From Alphaproteobacteria bacterium (GTDB taxonomy: Bacteria > Pseudomonadota > Alphaproteobacteria > UBA8366 > Aestuariispiraceae): DNA of 64,000 nucleotides. The notes beneath the pieces are model-generated. The model was not told where the DNA came from. It saw only the letters and a program-made list of their open reading frames with translations, and did not search any database. The translations under genes were made by a program, and so were the position numbers. Positions 43,600-53,198 of the stretch are shown one piece after another (position 1 is the stretch's first letter; the number at the start of each line of letters is the position of its first letter). The stretch spans positions 62,001-126,000 of the forward strand of contig JANSXE010000010.1 in assembly GCA_024743195.1 (NCBI GenBank). The letters run 5' to 3'.

Positions 43600-44292
43600 A
43601 TGACCGCCGACGGCTCCGGCTCCTCCACCCGCCCGCCCGGCGCCCTGCCGGGCGCCTACGAGCCGGACGCCGAGGCGCTCGAGGCCGGCCGCCTGCTGTT
43701 CGCCAAGGAGGCGCGCTTCATGCTGGGCTGCGTCTCCGTCGCCCAGCTGCCCGAGCCGGTGGTTCCCGAAGTCGCCTTCGCCGGCCGCTCCAACGTCGGC
43801 AAGTCGAGCCTCGTCAATGCGCTCACGGGGCGCAAGACGCTGGCGCGCACCTCCAACACGCCGGGCCGCACGCGCGAGATCAACTTCTTCGATCTCGACG
43901 ACCGGCTCCGGCTCGTCGACATGCCGGGCTACGGCTTCGCCAAGGCGCCGAAGACGGCCGTCGAGGGCTGGACCGAGCTGGTCCGCGACTATATCCGCGG
44001 GCGCACGGTGCTGCGGCTCGTCTGCGTCTTGATCGACGCGCGCCACGGCCTGAAGCCCTCCGACGAGGCGCTGATGGCGCTGATGGACAAGGCGGGCGTC
44101 GCCTATCAGTGCGTGCTCACCAAGTGCGACAAGCCGAAGACCGCGGAGGTCGACAAGATCGACGCGGCCCTGACCCGCGCCGTCGCCAAGCGCCCGGCCG
44201 CCGCCCCGCGTCCGATCCGCACCAGCGCGCTCAAGGGCGCCGGGATCGCGGACCTGCGCGCCCGCCTGGCCGAGCTCGCCCTGCCCGCCTGA
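43600..44292 (+). CDS. engB: Ribosome-biogenesis GTPase YihA/EngB
   Basis: A 230-residue GTPase needed for 50S subunit assembly. G motifs are clear: G1 GRSNVGKSSL at about residue 61, G2 TPGRT, G3 DMPGYG and G4 TKCDK. About 25 extra N-terminal residues (Ser/Pro/Gly-rich) precede the core. It begins 7 bp after yidC, so it is co-transcribed. Confidence 0.95.
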   Translation: MTADGSGSSTRPPGALPGAYEPDAEALEAGRLLFAKEARFMLGCVSVAQLPEPVVPEVAFAGRSNVGKSSLVNALTGRKTLARTSNTPGRTREINFFDLDDRLRLVDMPGYGFAKAPKTAVEGWTELVRDYIRGRTVLRLVCVLIDARHGLKPSDEALMALMDKAGVAYQCVLTKCDKPKTAEVDKIDAALTRAVAKRPAAAPRPIRTSALKGAGIADLRARLAELALPA

Positions 44293-44327
44293 TCCGCCCG
44301 CCCGCGCGCTTCGCTTTTTCCCTCCTC

Positions 44328-44357
44328 CTAGAGCCTGATGATATCATCAGGCTCTAG
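44328..44357. repeat. Perfect 30-bp palindrome
   Basis: CTAGAGCCTGATGAT is followed at once by its exact reverse complement, with no loop and no mismatch. It begins 35 bp after engB, just past a CTTTTTCCCTCC run, and lies between convergent genes, so it might serve as a terminator or cruciform. It could also be the end of a small repeat element continuing to about 44464. Confidence 0.85.
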
Positions 44358-44423
44358 ATGGTCAGCGCGATCGCGTGGGGTCCGGACCGTCGAACGCCGT
44401 CGGCGCCGTGCGGCGCACGTCGC

Positions 44424-44464
44424 TCTGGACCCCGGCTCGTCGCTGTCGCGCCGGCCGGGGTGAC
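44424..44464. repeat. Partial copy of the GTCATCCCGG-type intergenic repeat
   Basis: TCTGGACCCCGGCTC followed by a GC-rich spacer and GCCGGCCGGGGTGACG matches the right third of the element at 36885-36990 at most positions. It lies in the 333-bp gap between engB and yjbQ; the rest of that gap to 44625 shows no gene. Confidence 0.55.
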
Positions 44465-44625
44465 GTCGATGGGAAAGCCGAGAAACGGCGGGTAGTCTTT
44501 CGAACCGCCCGCTCCGCCTTGAGCGCCCGCCGAAAAGTTCCGGCGCCCGGCGCAGGGGCGGTCCTTCCAGAACCGCCGACCCGCATCCAACCGTCTCCCA
44601 TCGCCGGGACGGCGTTTTCCGACCC

Positions 44626-45045
44626 TCACGCGCCGATCAGATGCAGCGCGATGCGGCGCGCGTGCGGGCGGTCGCGATGCTCGAACAGATAGATCCCCTG
44701 CCAGGTCCCGAGCCGCATCCGCCCGTCCGCGACCGGGATCGAGAGCTGGGTCTGGGTCAGTGCGCTGCGGATGTGGGCCGGCATGTCGTCCGGCCCCTCG
44801 GCGCCGTGGCGGTAGAGCGCGGGATCGCGGCTCACCAGCCGCCGGAAGAAATCCTCCAGATCGCGCTGCACGTCCGGGTCCGCGTTCTCCTGCACGGTCA
44901 GCGAGGCGGAGGTGTGGCGGCAGAACAGCGTCAGCAGCCCGTCCCGCACGCCCGCGCCCTCCACGAAGCCCGCGACGGGCCGGGTGATCTCCCGCAGGCC
45001 CGGTCCGCGCGTCTCGACGCGGAGCTCATCCGTCGCCTGACGCAT
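44626..45045 (-). CDS. YjbQ/UPF0047 family protein
   Basis: A 139-residue protein of the YjbQ family, annotated elsewhere as secondary thiamine-phosphate synthase on limited evidence. Conserved blocks are GLLTLFCRHTSASLTVQENAD, the His/Asp-rich MPAHIRSALTQTQLSIPV and the closing GTWQGIYLFEHRDR. It overlaps the GNAT gene upstream by 20 bases, so the two are coupled. It is cytoplasmic. Confidence 0.9.
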   Translation of the reverse strand: MRQATDELRVETRGPGLREITRPVAGFVEGAGVRDGLLTLFCRHTSASLTVQENADPDVQRDLEDFFRRLVSRDPALYRHGAEGPDDMPAHIRSALTQTQLSIPVADGRMRLGTWQGIYLFEHRDRPHARRIALHLIGA

Positions 45046-45550
45046 CCCCGGCCCCGTTCCGCTCCGCCGCCTCCGGCAGGTCCTTCTCGAAATAGATCCG
45101 CTCGAACCCGTCCTCGCGGACGCGCCCGGCGACGCGATAGCCGAGCGCCTCGTAGAAGGGGATGTTTTCCGTCATCGCGACATTGGTGTAGAGCCGGACG
45201 CGGGTGCGGCCGGCGGCGCGGGCGGCGCGCTCCGCCTCCGCCATCAGGCGGCGCCCAAGGCCGCCGCCCTGCAGGGCGGGGTCGACGGCCACATTTTCCA
45301 CGAACCAGTCCTCGGCGCGCGGGAACTGGATCAGGAAGCCCACCGCCCGATCGTCGGCGTCGGCCAGCACGGCGGCGTGGCCGGCCGCGATCGCGCCGGC
45401 GTAGTCGGCGTCCATCGGGGCGGGACGGCGGTCCATGCGCGCGAGATAGCGGGCGTAGGCGGCCTCGGCGATCGCGGCGAGGCGCGTCGCCTCCTCCGGC
45501 CGCGCGGGGCGAAGCGCCAAGGCGCCCGCCGCGGGCCCGTCAGATGACAT
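45026..45550 (-). CDS. GNAT-family N-acetyltransferase
   Basis: A 174-residue acetyltransferase of the GNAT fold. The acetyl-CoA-binding motif A is clear at about residues 88-108 (ENVAVDPALQGGGLGRRLM), followed by LYTNVAMTENIPFYEALGYR. The substrate is unknown; the sequence resembles the common cytoplasmic single-domain enzymes acting on small amines. It overlaps the downstream yjbQ and the upstream small gene, forming a three-gene operon. Confidence 0.88.
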   Translation of the reverse strand: MSSDGPAAGALALRPARPEEATRLAAIAEAAYARYLARMDRRPAPMDADYAGAIAAGHAAVLADADDRAVGFLIQFPRAEDWFVENVAVDPALQGGGLGRRLMAEAERAARAAGRTRVRLYTNVAMTENIPFYEALGYRVAGRVREDGFERIYFEKDLPEAAERNGAGDASGDG

Positions 45551-45875
45551 CGTCTTCGTCCGTGACGAGGTTGGTCAGCGCCGTCAGATTGCGGCGCAGC
45601 CGCTGGCGCGCCATCAGCTTGCGCTGCGCCTCGATCGGCAGGTCGGTGAAGTTCAGCATGTTGCGGCCGATCAGCACGTCGATCAGATCCTCCGTGATGC
45701 GCGCCATCTCCAGATCGCTCTCGGAGAGCGTGTCGCGCATCGCCTGGGGGCTGGCGCCGCGCAGATAGCGGACGACCTCGGGATGGTCGCGCGGCAGGAA
45801 CTCCCGCGCATGCGGGGCGCTCTTGTCGGCGATCCCGGTGATCTGGCCTTTCTCGTCGCGCGACACATAGGGCAT
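45540..45875 (-). CDS. Small conserved protein (tryptophan-synthase-beta-like group)
   Basis: A 111-residue cytoplasmic protein that begins MPYVSRDEKGQITGI and carries the block ESDLEMARITEDLIDVLIGRNMLNFTDLPIEAQRKLM. This matches small proteins often labelled tryptophan synthase subunit beta-like, a name with no known enzyme activity behind it. Start ATG 45875 is chosen because it begins the conserved sequence. It overlaps the GNAT gene by 11 bases. The role is unknown. Confidence 0.7.
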   Translation of the reverse strand: MPYVSRDEKGQITGIADKSAPHAREFLPRDHPEVVRYLRGASPQAMRDTLSESDLEMARITEDLIDVLIGRNMLNFTDLPIEAQRKLMARQRLRRNLTALTNLVTDEDDVI

Positions 45876-45991
45876 GGGCCGGAGTCTGCGGGAGTTCGCG
45901 GCCGCGCGCAATGGGGGCGCGTCTCGCGCCGATCGGTTAAGCTTGCGGCTCTTGGCCGCCGCGCGATGGGGGCTGCAGGAGGAGAAAGAGC

Positions 45992-46393
45992 ATGAGCGAG
46001 CCCGCCGCGTCGGACCCGGATAAGGGCGCCGTCGTCTTCCACCGGACGATCCCGATCCTGCGGATCTTCGACGAGGAGAAGGCGCGGGCCTTCTATCTCG
46101 ACTTCCTCGGCTTCACGCTCGATTGGGAGCATCGATTCGAGGAGGATGCGCCGCTCTACTGTCAGGTCAGCCGGGACGGCCTGACGCTGCATCTGAGCGA
46201 GCATCACGGCGACGCCTGTCCCGGCTCGACCGTCTTCGTGGCGATGAGGGGCGTTGACGCCCTGCACCGGGAGGCGTCAAGCCGCGGCTATCGCTATCTC
46301 CGGCCTGGAATAGAGGATCTGCCGTGGGGCCGCGTGATGACGGCGACCGATCCCTTCGGCAACCGCCTCCGCTTCTGCGAGCCGAGCGGCTGA
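45992..46393 (+). CDS. Glyoxalase-superfamily (bleomycin-resistance-like) protein
   Basis: A 133-residue VOC-fold protein of the bleomycin-binding type: TIPILRIFDEEKARAFYLDF, LDWEHRFEEDAPLY, LHLSEHHGD and the closing MTATDPFGNRLRFCEP. The BRP group binds and sequesters bleomycin-like drugs as dimers, but many homologues have no shown drug link. It has no signal peptide. It converges with the ATP synthase genes. Confidence 0.85.
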   Translation: MSEPAASDPDKGAVVFHRTIPILRIFDEEKARAFYLDFLGFTLDWEHRFEEDAPLYCQVSRDGLTLHLSEHHGDACPGSTVFVAMRGVDALHREASSRGYRYLRPGIEDLPWGRVMTATDPFGNRLRFCEPSG

Positions 46394-46473
46394 CCGTCGG
46401 CGTCGCGGCAAGATAAAGGCCGGCGCGCCCCTGAGGCGGCCGGCCTTGCGCGTCTCCCCTCGGGAGAGACGGA

Positions 46474-46971
46474 TCAGTTGAGCCGGCTCGAAACCGACTG
46501 CACCGCCTCGTCCATCGCCTTGGCCCCGGCCGGGCCCTTCATGTGCTCGGCGATCACGCCGCGGGCCGCCTCGACCGCCAGATCGACGGCCTTGGCGCGC
46601 ACCTCGCGGATGGCGTTGCCCTCGGCCTGGGCGATCTTGTCCTCGGCCTGCTGCTCGCGGCGCTTGATCTGCTCCTTCAAGCGGCTCTGAGCCTCCTTCT
46701 TCATCGCGTCCGCCTCTTTCTTGGCGTTCTCGACGATCTGCTCGGCCTGCTCCTGGGCGTCGCGCTGCAGCTTTTTGGCGTCGGCGAGGCGCTTGTTGGC
46801 CTCGTCCTTCAACTCCTCGGCCTGTTCGATCTCGGAGCGGATCCGCTCGATGCGCCCGTAGACCGCGCCGCGGATCGCCGGCCGGCCCTTCCAATAGACC
46901 AGGGCGACGAAGCCGACGAAGGAGACGGCGACCCAGAAGGTCGTATTCAAAAGCAGGGACTGCTCTTCCAT
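46474..46971 (-). CDS. atpF: F0F1 ATP synthase subunit b
   Basis: A 165-residue stalk subunit: one N-terminal membrane span (about residues 8-24, NTTFWVAVSFVGFVALVYW) and a long charged alpha-helix that dimerises with b' and links F0 to F1. It follows b' after 4 bp. The split into b and b' is typical of alphaproteobacteria and cyanobacteria. The F1 genes are not in the window. Confidence 0.93.
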   Translation of the reverse strand: MEEQSLLLNTTFWVAVSFVGFVALVYWKGRPAIRGAVYGRIERIRSEIEQAEELKDEANKRLADAKKLQRDAQEQAEQIVENAKKEADAMKKEAQSRLKEQIKRREQQAEDKIAQAEGNAIREVRAKAVDLAVEAARGVIAEHMKGPAGAKAMDEAVQSVSSRLN

Positions 46972-46975
46972 CGCG

Positions 46976-47578
<603 letters not shown>

Positions 47579-47679
47579 GAAGCCGTTCCTAACTCGGTTG
47601 GTCCCTAACTGGGTCGATCCGTCGGCGCGGGCGCGCGGGCCGGGGACGCCGCGCGTCCGCCGGCCCGCGCGCGTCCGGG

Positions 47680-47904
47680 TCACGCGAACAGGATCAGGAA
47701 CGCGATCAGCAGCGCGAAGAGGCCGATGGCCTCGACCAGCGCGAAGCCCAGGATCGAGAGACCGAAGACCTGGTTGCGCGAGGCCGGGTTGCGGGCGACC
47801 GCCGAAATCAGCGAGGAGAAGATGTTGCCGATGCCGATGCCGACACCGAACAGGGCGATCACGGCGAGACCGGCGCCGATCATCTTTGCAGCTTCAACGT
47901 CCAT
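47680..47904 (-). CDS. atpE: F0F1 ATP synthase subunit c
   Basis: A 74-residue hairpin of two membrane helices forming the proton-driven ring. The first helix carries the Gly-rich run [20 protein letters not shown] and the polar loop reads [11 protein letters not shown]. The second has the proton-carrying acidic residue as Glu in [14 protein letters not shown], at about residue 58. Length and motifs are normal. Confidence 0.96.
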   Translation of the reverse strand: MDVEAAKMIGAGLAVIALFGVGIGIGNIFSSLISAVARNPASRNQVFGLSILGFALVEAIGLFALLIAFLILFA

Positions 47905-48026
47905 CTGACTTTTCCTTCCTTCCTGGGTTTGATCCGGCGGCCAAGGGGAGTCTGTTTATGGCCTCGGCCGTCGGATGGGTGGAACGGGTGCGCGCTCGCC
48001 GGCGCCGCCTCCCGCGCGCGTCCGCC

Positions 48027-48755
48027 TCAGTGCAGATGCAGCGCGTCGTTGAGATAGAGGCAGGTCAGGAGCGTGAAGACGTACGCCTGGATGAAGGCGA
48101 TCATGAATTCGAAGCCGATCAGCAGCACGTTCAGGATGATCGGCGCGATGCCGCCGATCCCGAAGGTGACCGCGCCCAGGCTGATCACGAAGCCGGCGAA
48201 GACCTTCAGCATGGTGTGGCCCGCGACCATGTTCGCGAACAGACGCACCGACAGGCTGACCGGCCGCGAGAGGTAGCTGATGACCTCGATCGGGATGATC
48301 AGCGGATAGAGCGCCTTGGGCGCGCCCTCCGGCACGAAGAAGCTGAAGAAGTGCAGGCCGTGCTTGACCAGCCCGACCAGCGTCACGAACAGGAAGACGA
48401 AGATCGCCAGCACGCCGGTGACGACGATGTGGCTGGTGAAGGTGAAGGAGCCCGGGATCATGCCCAGCGCGTTGCCCAGCAGCACGAACATGAAGATCGT
48501 GAAGACGAGCGGGAAGAACTTCCGGCCCTGGGCGCCGACATTGTCGCGGATCATGTCGCCGATGAAGACGTAGACCGACTCGGCCATCGACTGCCAGGGA
48601 CCCGGCACCATCTCGCGCTTGCGCATGCCGCCGACCAGGAAGATCGTCGCGGTCGCCACCGCGAGGGTCATCCACAGCGAGGAGTTGGTGAAGTCGAAGC
48701 CGCCGGGAACCTCGGCGATGGTCTTGATCGTGAACTGCTCAAGCGGACTGGCCAC
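48027..48755 (-). CDS. atpB: F0F1 ATP synthase subunit a
   Basis: A 242-residue membrane subunit that forms the proton half-channels against the c-ring. The essential Arg lies in the fourth helix region at LSVRLFANMVAGHTML, and the last two helices include IAFIQAYVFTLLTCLYLNDALH, with the conserved Gln near the end. The N-terminus faces the periplasm side as usual. It is followed by atpE after about 120 bp. Confidence 0.95.
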   Translation of the reverse strand: MASPLEQFTIKTIAEVPGGFDFTNSSLWMTLAVATATIFLVGGMRKREMVPGPWQSMAESVYVFIGDMIRDNVGAQGRKFFPLVFTIFMFVLLGNALGMIPGSFTFTSHIVVTGVLAIFVFLFVTLVGLVKHGLHFFSFFVPEGAPKALYPLIIPIEVISYLSRPVSLSVRLFANMVAGHTMLKVFAGFVISLGAVTFGIGGIAPIILNVLLIGFEFMIAFIQAYVFTLLTCLYLNDALHLH

Positions 48756-48844
48756 TGCTCACCCCATCTGTCTGGCGCTTCGGGCGGCGGATCAAACCCC
48801 GTCCCGAAGCCGTTAACCCGTCGGCCGCGGCCTCGGCCGCGCTC

Positions 48845-49288
48845 TCAACCCCTGTCGGACGGCCCGTCGTCGCCTTCGCGATCCCGTCCGCCGTCCGCCG
48901 CGTCCTTCGGGCCGCCGCGCAACCGGTCCTGACCGGGGCGCTTCCAGCCGATTCCGGCGTCCTTCCCCTCGATCAGGCGGTAGACGTTCATCACGCCCGC
49001 CCCGGCCCCGAGGAAGAGGAACAGGGCCATCAGCCAAGGCCCGGTTCCCAGCCAGCGATCCAGCAGCCACCCGACGCCGACGCCGACGATCAGCGAGGCG
49101 ACGAGCTCGCTGCCGATCCGCATGGCGTAGGCCGCGCCCTGCCAGGCGCTGCGCGGGGAGTCCGGCCCGTCCGGACCCTCGCCGCGCGCCGCGTCATGTT
49201 GCTGGCGCGCCGCCTTGAGCCGTCGGTCGAAATCGTCGCCGGAACCGGTCTTGTCCGCGCCGCTCTCGTCGCCCTTCCGGTCGCGCAT
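48845..49288 (-). CDS. atpI: AtpI-type ATP synthase assembly protein
   Basis: A 147-residue protein with two membrane spans (about residues 56-76 and 85-105) reading AYAMRIGSELVASLIVGVGV and LMALFLFLGAGAGVMNVYRL. Polar, charged tails flank them. AtpI helps c-ring assembly and is usually first in the F0 operon, as here: atpI, atpB, atpE, b', b. It lies 107 bp after smc in the same direction. Confidence 0.85.
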   Translation of the reverse strand: MRDRKGDESGADKTGSGDDFDRRLKAARQQHDAARGEGPDGPDSPRSAWQGAAYAMRIGSELVASLIVGVGVGWLLDRWLGTGPWLMALFLFLGAGAGVMNVYRLIEGKDAGIGWKRPGQDRLRGGPKDAADGGRDREGDDGPSDRG

Positions 49289-49395
49289 GGCGGCCCATTT
49301 TCACCCTTCAATGCGCCTGGAGAAGCACCCCCTCCCGAGCGCGGCGGCACAATAGGCAGGCCGCCCCCGCCCGTCAAGGCGCGAACCGCCCGAAA

Positions 49396-52300
49396 TCAGG
49401 CGCTTTCGCGCAGTCGGACGGCCTGGGTCAGATCGACGGAAACGAGCTGCGAGACGCCGCGTTCGCCCATGGTCACGCCGAACAGCCGATCGACCCGCGC
49501 CATGGTCAGCCGGTGGTGGGTCACGATCAGGAAGCGCGTCGTTCCGCTGTGGGCGATCTCGTCCAGAAGCGTGCAGAACCGATCGACGTTGGAATCGTCC
49601 AACGGCGCGTCCACCTCGTCCAGCACGCAGATCGGCGCCGGGTTGGTCAGGAACACCCCGAACAGCAACGCCAGCGCCGTCAGCGCCTGCTCTCCGCCCG
49701 ACAGAAGCGAGAGGATCTGCATCTTCTTGCCCGGCGGGCTCGCCATGATCTCCAGACCCGCCTCCAGCGGATCGTCGGATTCGGTCAGCGTCAGCTTCGC
49801 CTCGCCGCCGCCGAACAGCCGCACGAACAGCTCCTGGAAATGCGCGTCCACCTTCTCGAAGGCGGCCAGCAGACGTTCGCGCCCCTCGCGGTTCAGCGCG
49901 TTGATGCCCTGGCGCAGGCGGGCGATGGCGGCGAGCAGGTCCTCCCGCTCGGTCGTCATGCTCTCGATCTGTTGGGCGAGCTCCTCGGCCTCCTGCTCGG
50001 CGCGCAGATTGACCGGGCCGATAGTGTCGCGCTCGCGCTTGAGCCGTTCGATCTTCGCCTCGACCTGATCGAGCGGCGGCAGCTCGCGCGCATCCTCCAC
50101 CTCGGCCAGCGCCAGCGCCCCGTCGGGCGGAACCTCCAGCTTCTCCGCGATCTGCTCGGCGACCGCGGCGGCGGCCTGCTGCGCGCCCTCGATCTCCGCC
50201 TCGCGGCGCACGCGACGCTCGCGCGCCTCGGCGAGCGCGGCTTCGGCCGTGCGCAGCGCGCGGTCGGCCTCGACCTGCTCGGCCTCCGCCTTGGCCAACG
50301 CCTCGGCGGCGGCGCTGCGGCGGGTCTCGCTCTCGGCGATCTGGGTCAGGAGCCCGTCGCGCTGGGCGGCGATCGCCTCGGGCCTCGCCTCAATGGCGGC
50401 GAGCTCCTCCTCGGCCTGCGTCTTGCGCTGGGCGAGGTCGGCGATCCGCCGCTCCGCGCCGCCGGCGCGCTCGCGCCAGGAGGCCTCTTCCTCGTCGATC
50501 GCCTGCAGGCGCCGGCCGCGCGCCTCCGCCTCCCGGCGCAGGCTCTCATAGGCGCCGCGCTTCTCCACCTGATCGGCGCGCAGTTCGGCGAGGCGCGCGC
50601 GCAGGCCCGCGATCCGCTCGCGTGCGGCGAGCGGGTCCTCGAGGACGGAAAGCGCGCTCTCCGCCGCCTGGATCGCCTCCTCCTGCTCCGCGCGCTCGGC
50701 GGTCAGGCGCTCCGTCTCCTCGGCGATCGAGGCGAGGCGCGAGCGCGCGGCCGCCGACCGGTTCTCCAGCGCCGCGACGCGCTGACGGGCGTCGTTGACC
50801 GCCTGGAAGGCCTGGCTGTAGGCGCTGCGGGCGGCGCGCGCGGCCTCCAGCGCCTCGGATTCCGCCGCGATCGCGGCGTCGCGGGCGTCGAGGGTCTCGC
50901 GGACGGCGCGCTCGGCGGCGTCGCGGGCCGTCTGGGTCGCCTGCTCGGCGTCCGCGCGCGCGGCCGCGCTCTCGGCTTCGGCGTCGGCGCGCGCCGTCTC
51001 CAACGCGCGCTCGGCCTTCGCCTTGCGTTCGCGCAGGCCGGTCAGGCGATTGCGCTGCTCCAGCCGCTTGGCGGCCGGCGTTTCGGTTCCCGGCCGGACG
51101 GTCAGCCCGTCCCAGCGCCAGAAGCCGCCGTCGCGGCTGACCAGCCGCTGACCGGGCGCGAGGTCGGCGTGCAGCCGCGCGCCGTCTTCCGCGCTTTCCA
51201 CCACGCCGATCTGCGAGAGCCGCCGCGCCAGCGCGCCGGGCGCGCGCACATGCGCCGACAGCGGCGTCGCGCCCGGCGGCAGCGCCGGCGCGCCGGAAAG
51301 CGGCGGCAGGTCGCGCCAATGACTCGCCGCCGCATCGTCCAGCGCGGCGTCCAGATCCTCGCCCAAGGCCGCGCCCAGCGCGGCCTCGAAGCCTTCCGAC
51401 ACCGAGACGCTGTCGATCGCGGGGGGATAGAGGTCGTCCTCCGCCCGCTCGACCAGCCGGGCCAGCGTCGCCTCCTCCGTCGCCAGGGCGCTGAAGGCCT
51501 TGTCGGCGGCCTGCACCTGCTCGCGGGCCTGCGCCTCCGTCTGCTCCAGCGTGCGGCGGGCCGCGGCCACGGCCGCCTCGATGCGCGCGCGGCTTTCGCG
51601 TTCGGCCTCGGCGGCGCTGTCGCGCAGCCGGCTCGCGGCCTCGGCGCGCTCGGCGCTTTCCAGATCGGCGCGTTCGCTCGCCGCCTGCGCGTCGGCGAGG
51701 AGAGCTTCCGCCGCCTCGGCCTCGGCGCGCGCGCCCACCAGATCGCCGGCTTCCGCCAACGCGGCCTCGAGCCCGCTGCGCTCGGCGTCGAGGGCGCTCG
51801 CCCGGTCGGCGATCCGCTCGAGCCGCGCGCGCGCCTCCTCGATGCGACGGATCAGGCCGGCGCGTTGCGCCTCCACGCCAGCGGCGTGCTCGGTCAACTC
51901 CTGCAGCTCCGCCTCGGCCTCGGCGACGGCGGCGTCGGCGACGTCGCGGGCCTCGCGGGCGGCGGCGGCGGTCTCCTCCTCGCCGGCGCGGGCGGCCTCG
52001 ATCTCGCCGCGCTCGCGTCCGAGCCGCTCCAGCGCGGCCGCCGCGTCGGCGCCGAGCGCGCCCTCGCGCTCGATGTCCGCGGCCAGCTGCTCGAGCCGGG
52101 TCTTCAGCGCCGCCTGCTGGGCCAGCAGGCGGTCCTCCTCCTGGTCGAGCTCGCGTTCGGCCAGCTTCAGGCGCTGCAGCTCCGCGGACGCCTCCGCCTC
52201 GCGCTTGCGCAATTCGGGCAGCGCGGTCTGGGCGTCCGCCTGACGCTTCGCCTCGGCGGCGGCGGCCTCGGTGCGCTCGTAGACGGCGGCTTCGGCCTCC

Positions 52301-53055
52301 TGCAGGCGCTGCTTGGCGGCCTCGACGGCGCTTTCGGCCGCGCTCCAGCGCAGATGAAGCTGGATCGCCTCCTGCGCGCGCAACTGTTCGGAGATGCGGC
52401 GATAGCGGTTGGCCTGACGGGCCTGGCGCTGCAGGCCGGTGCTCTGGCTCTCCAGCGCCTGGATCACATCCTCCAGCCGCTCCAGATTGCTCTCCGCGGC
52501 GCGCAGGCGCAGCTCCGCCTCGTGCCGGCGGGAATGCAGGCCGCGGATGCCGGCCGCCTCCTCCAAGAGCGTGCGCCGCTCGGTCGGCTTGGCGCCGATC
52601 AGGGCGCCGACGCGGCCCTGGCTGACGATGGCGGTGGAGTTGGCGCCGCTGGCCAGATCGGCGAACAGGAGCTGCACGTCGCGCGCGCGCACCTCCTTGC
52701 CGTTGATCCGGTAGGTCGAGCCCTGGCCGCGGTCGATGCGCCGGGTGATCTCGATCTCGTCGCCGTCGTTGAAGGCGGCCGGCGCGGCGCGCGAGGCGTT
52801 GTCCAGCACCACCGAGACTTCGGCCGAGTTGCGCTGGGCGCGGCTCGAGGAGCCGCCGAAGATGACGTCGTCCATCTCGCCGCCGCGCATGCGCTTGGCC
52901 GAGGTCTCGCCCATCACCCAGCGCAAGCTTTCGATGACGTTGGACTTGCCGCAGCCGTTGGGGCCGACGACTCCGGTCACGCCGGGCTCGATCAGGAGCT
53001 CGGTCTGGTCCACGAAGGACTTGAAGCCATGCAGTCTGAGCTTCTTGAAATCCAC
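49396..53055 (-). CDS. smc: Chromosome partition protein SMC
   Basis: A 1219-residue SMC ATPase that, with ScpA and ScpB, compacts and helps separate chromosomes. Walker A is at residues 30-38 (GPNGCGKSN); the long coiled-coil arms flank a hinge domain at about residues 510-640 (DDLYPPAIDSVSVSEGFEAA); the C-terminal head has the signature LLSGGEQALTALALLFGVFL and Walker B PICVLDEVDAPLDD. The start is GTG 53055, giving the usual DFKKLRLHGFKSF; an upstream in-frame ATG at 53088 adds 11 residues. ScpA/B are elsewhere. Confidence 0.95.
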   Translation of the reverse strand: MDFKKLRLHGFKSFVDQTELLIEPGVTGVVGPNGCGKSNVIESLRWVMGETSAKRMRGGEMDDVIFGGSSSRAQRNSAEVSVVLDNASRAAPAAFNDGDEIEITRRIDRGQGSTYRINGKEVRARDVQLLFADLASGANSTAIVSQGRVGALIGAKPTERRTLLEEAAGIRGLHSRRHEAELRLRAAESNLERLEDVIQALESQSTGLQRQARQANRYRRISEQLRAQEAIQLHLRWSAAESAVEAAKQRLQEAEAAVYERTEAAAAEAKRQADAQTALPELRKREAEASAELQRLKLAERELDQEEDRLLAQQAALKTRLEQLAADIEREGALGADAAAALERLGRERGEIEAARAGEEETAAAAREARDVADAAVAEAEAELQELTEHAAGVEAQRAGLIRRIEEARARLERIADRASALDAERSGLEAALAEAGDLVGARAEAEAAEALLADAQAASERADLESAERAEAASRLRDSAAEAERESRARIEAAVAAARRTLEQTEAQAREQVQAADKAFSALATEEATLARLVERAEDDLYPPAIDSVSVSEGFEAALGAALGEDLDAALDDAAASHWRDLPPLSGAPALPPGATPLSAHVRAPGALARRLSQIGVVESAEDGARLHADLAPGQRLVSRDGGFWRWDGLTVRPGTETPAAKRLEQRNRLTGLRERKAKAERALETARADAEAESAAARADAEQATQTARDAAERAVRETLDARDAAIAAESEALEAARAARSAYSQAFQAVNDARQRVAALENRSAAARSRLASIAEETERLTAERAEQEEAIQAAESALSVLEDPLAARERIAGLRARLAELRADQVEKRGAYESLRREAEARGRRLQAIDEEEASWRERAGGAERRIADLAQRKTQAEEELAAIEARPEAIAAQRDGLLTQIAESETRRSAAAEALAKAEAEQVEADRALRTAEAALAEARERRVRREAEIEGAQQAAAAVAEQIAEKLEVPPDGALALAEVEDARELPPLDQVEAKIERLKRERDTIGPVNLRAEQEAEELAQQIESMTTEREDLLAAIARLRQGINALNREGRERLLAAFEKVDAHFQELFVRLFGGGEAKLTLTESDDPLEAGLEIMASPPGKKMQILSLLSGGEQALTALALLFGVFLTNPAPICVLDEVDAPLDDSNVDRFCTLLDEIAHSGTTRFLIVTHHRLTMARVDRLFGVTMGERGVSQLVSVDLTQAVRLRESA

Positions 53056-53198
53056 CCGACGCCCAACCCCTTGCGCCAAACCCCTCAAGCCGGCCGCGAC
53101 ACCGCGCGGCGGGCCGGAATCCCCCCGATTCCGTCATGCTTACGCGGGAGTCAGGCCCGATTCTCCCCGGCTCGCAACCCGCGCCGCCGGCGAAGCGA

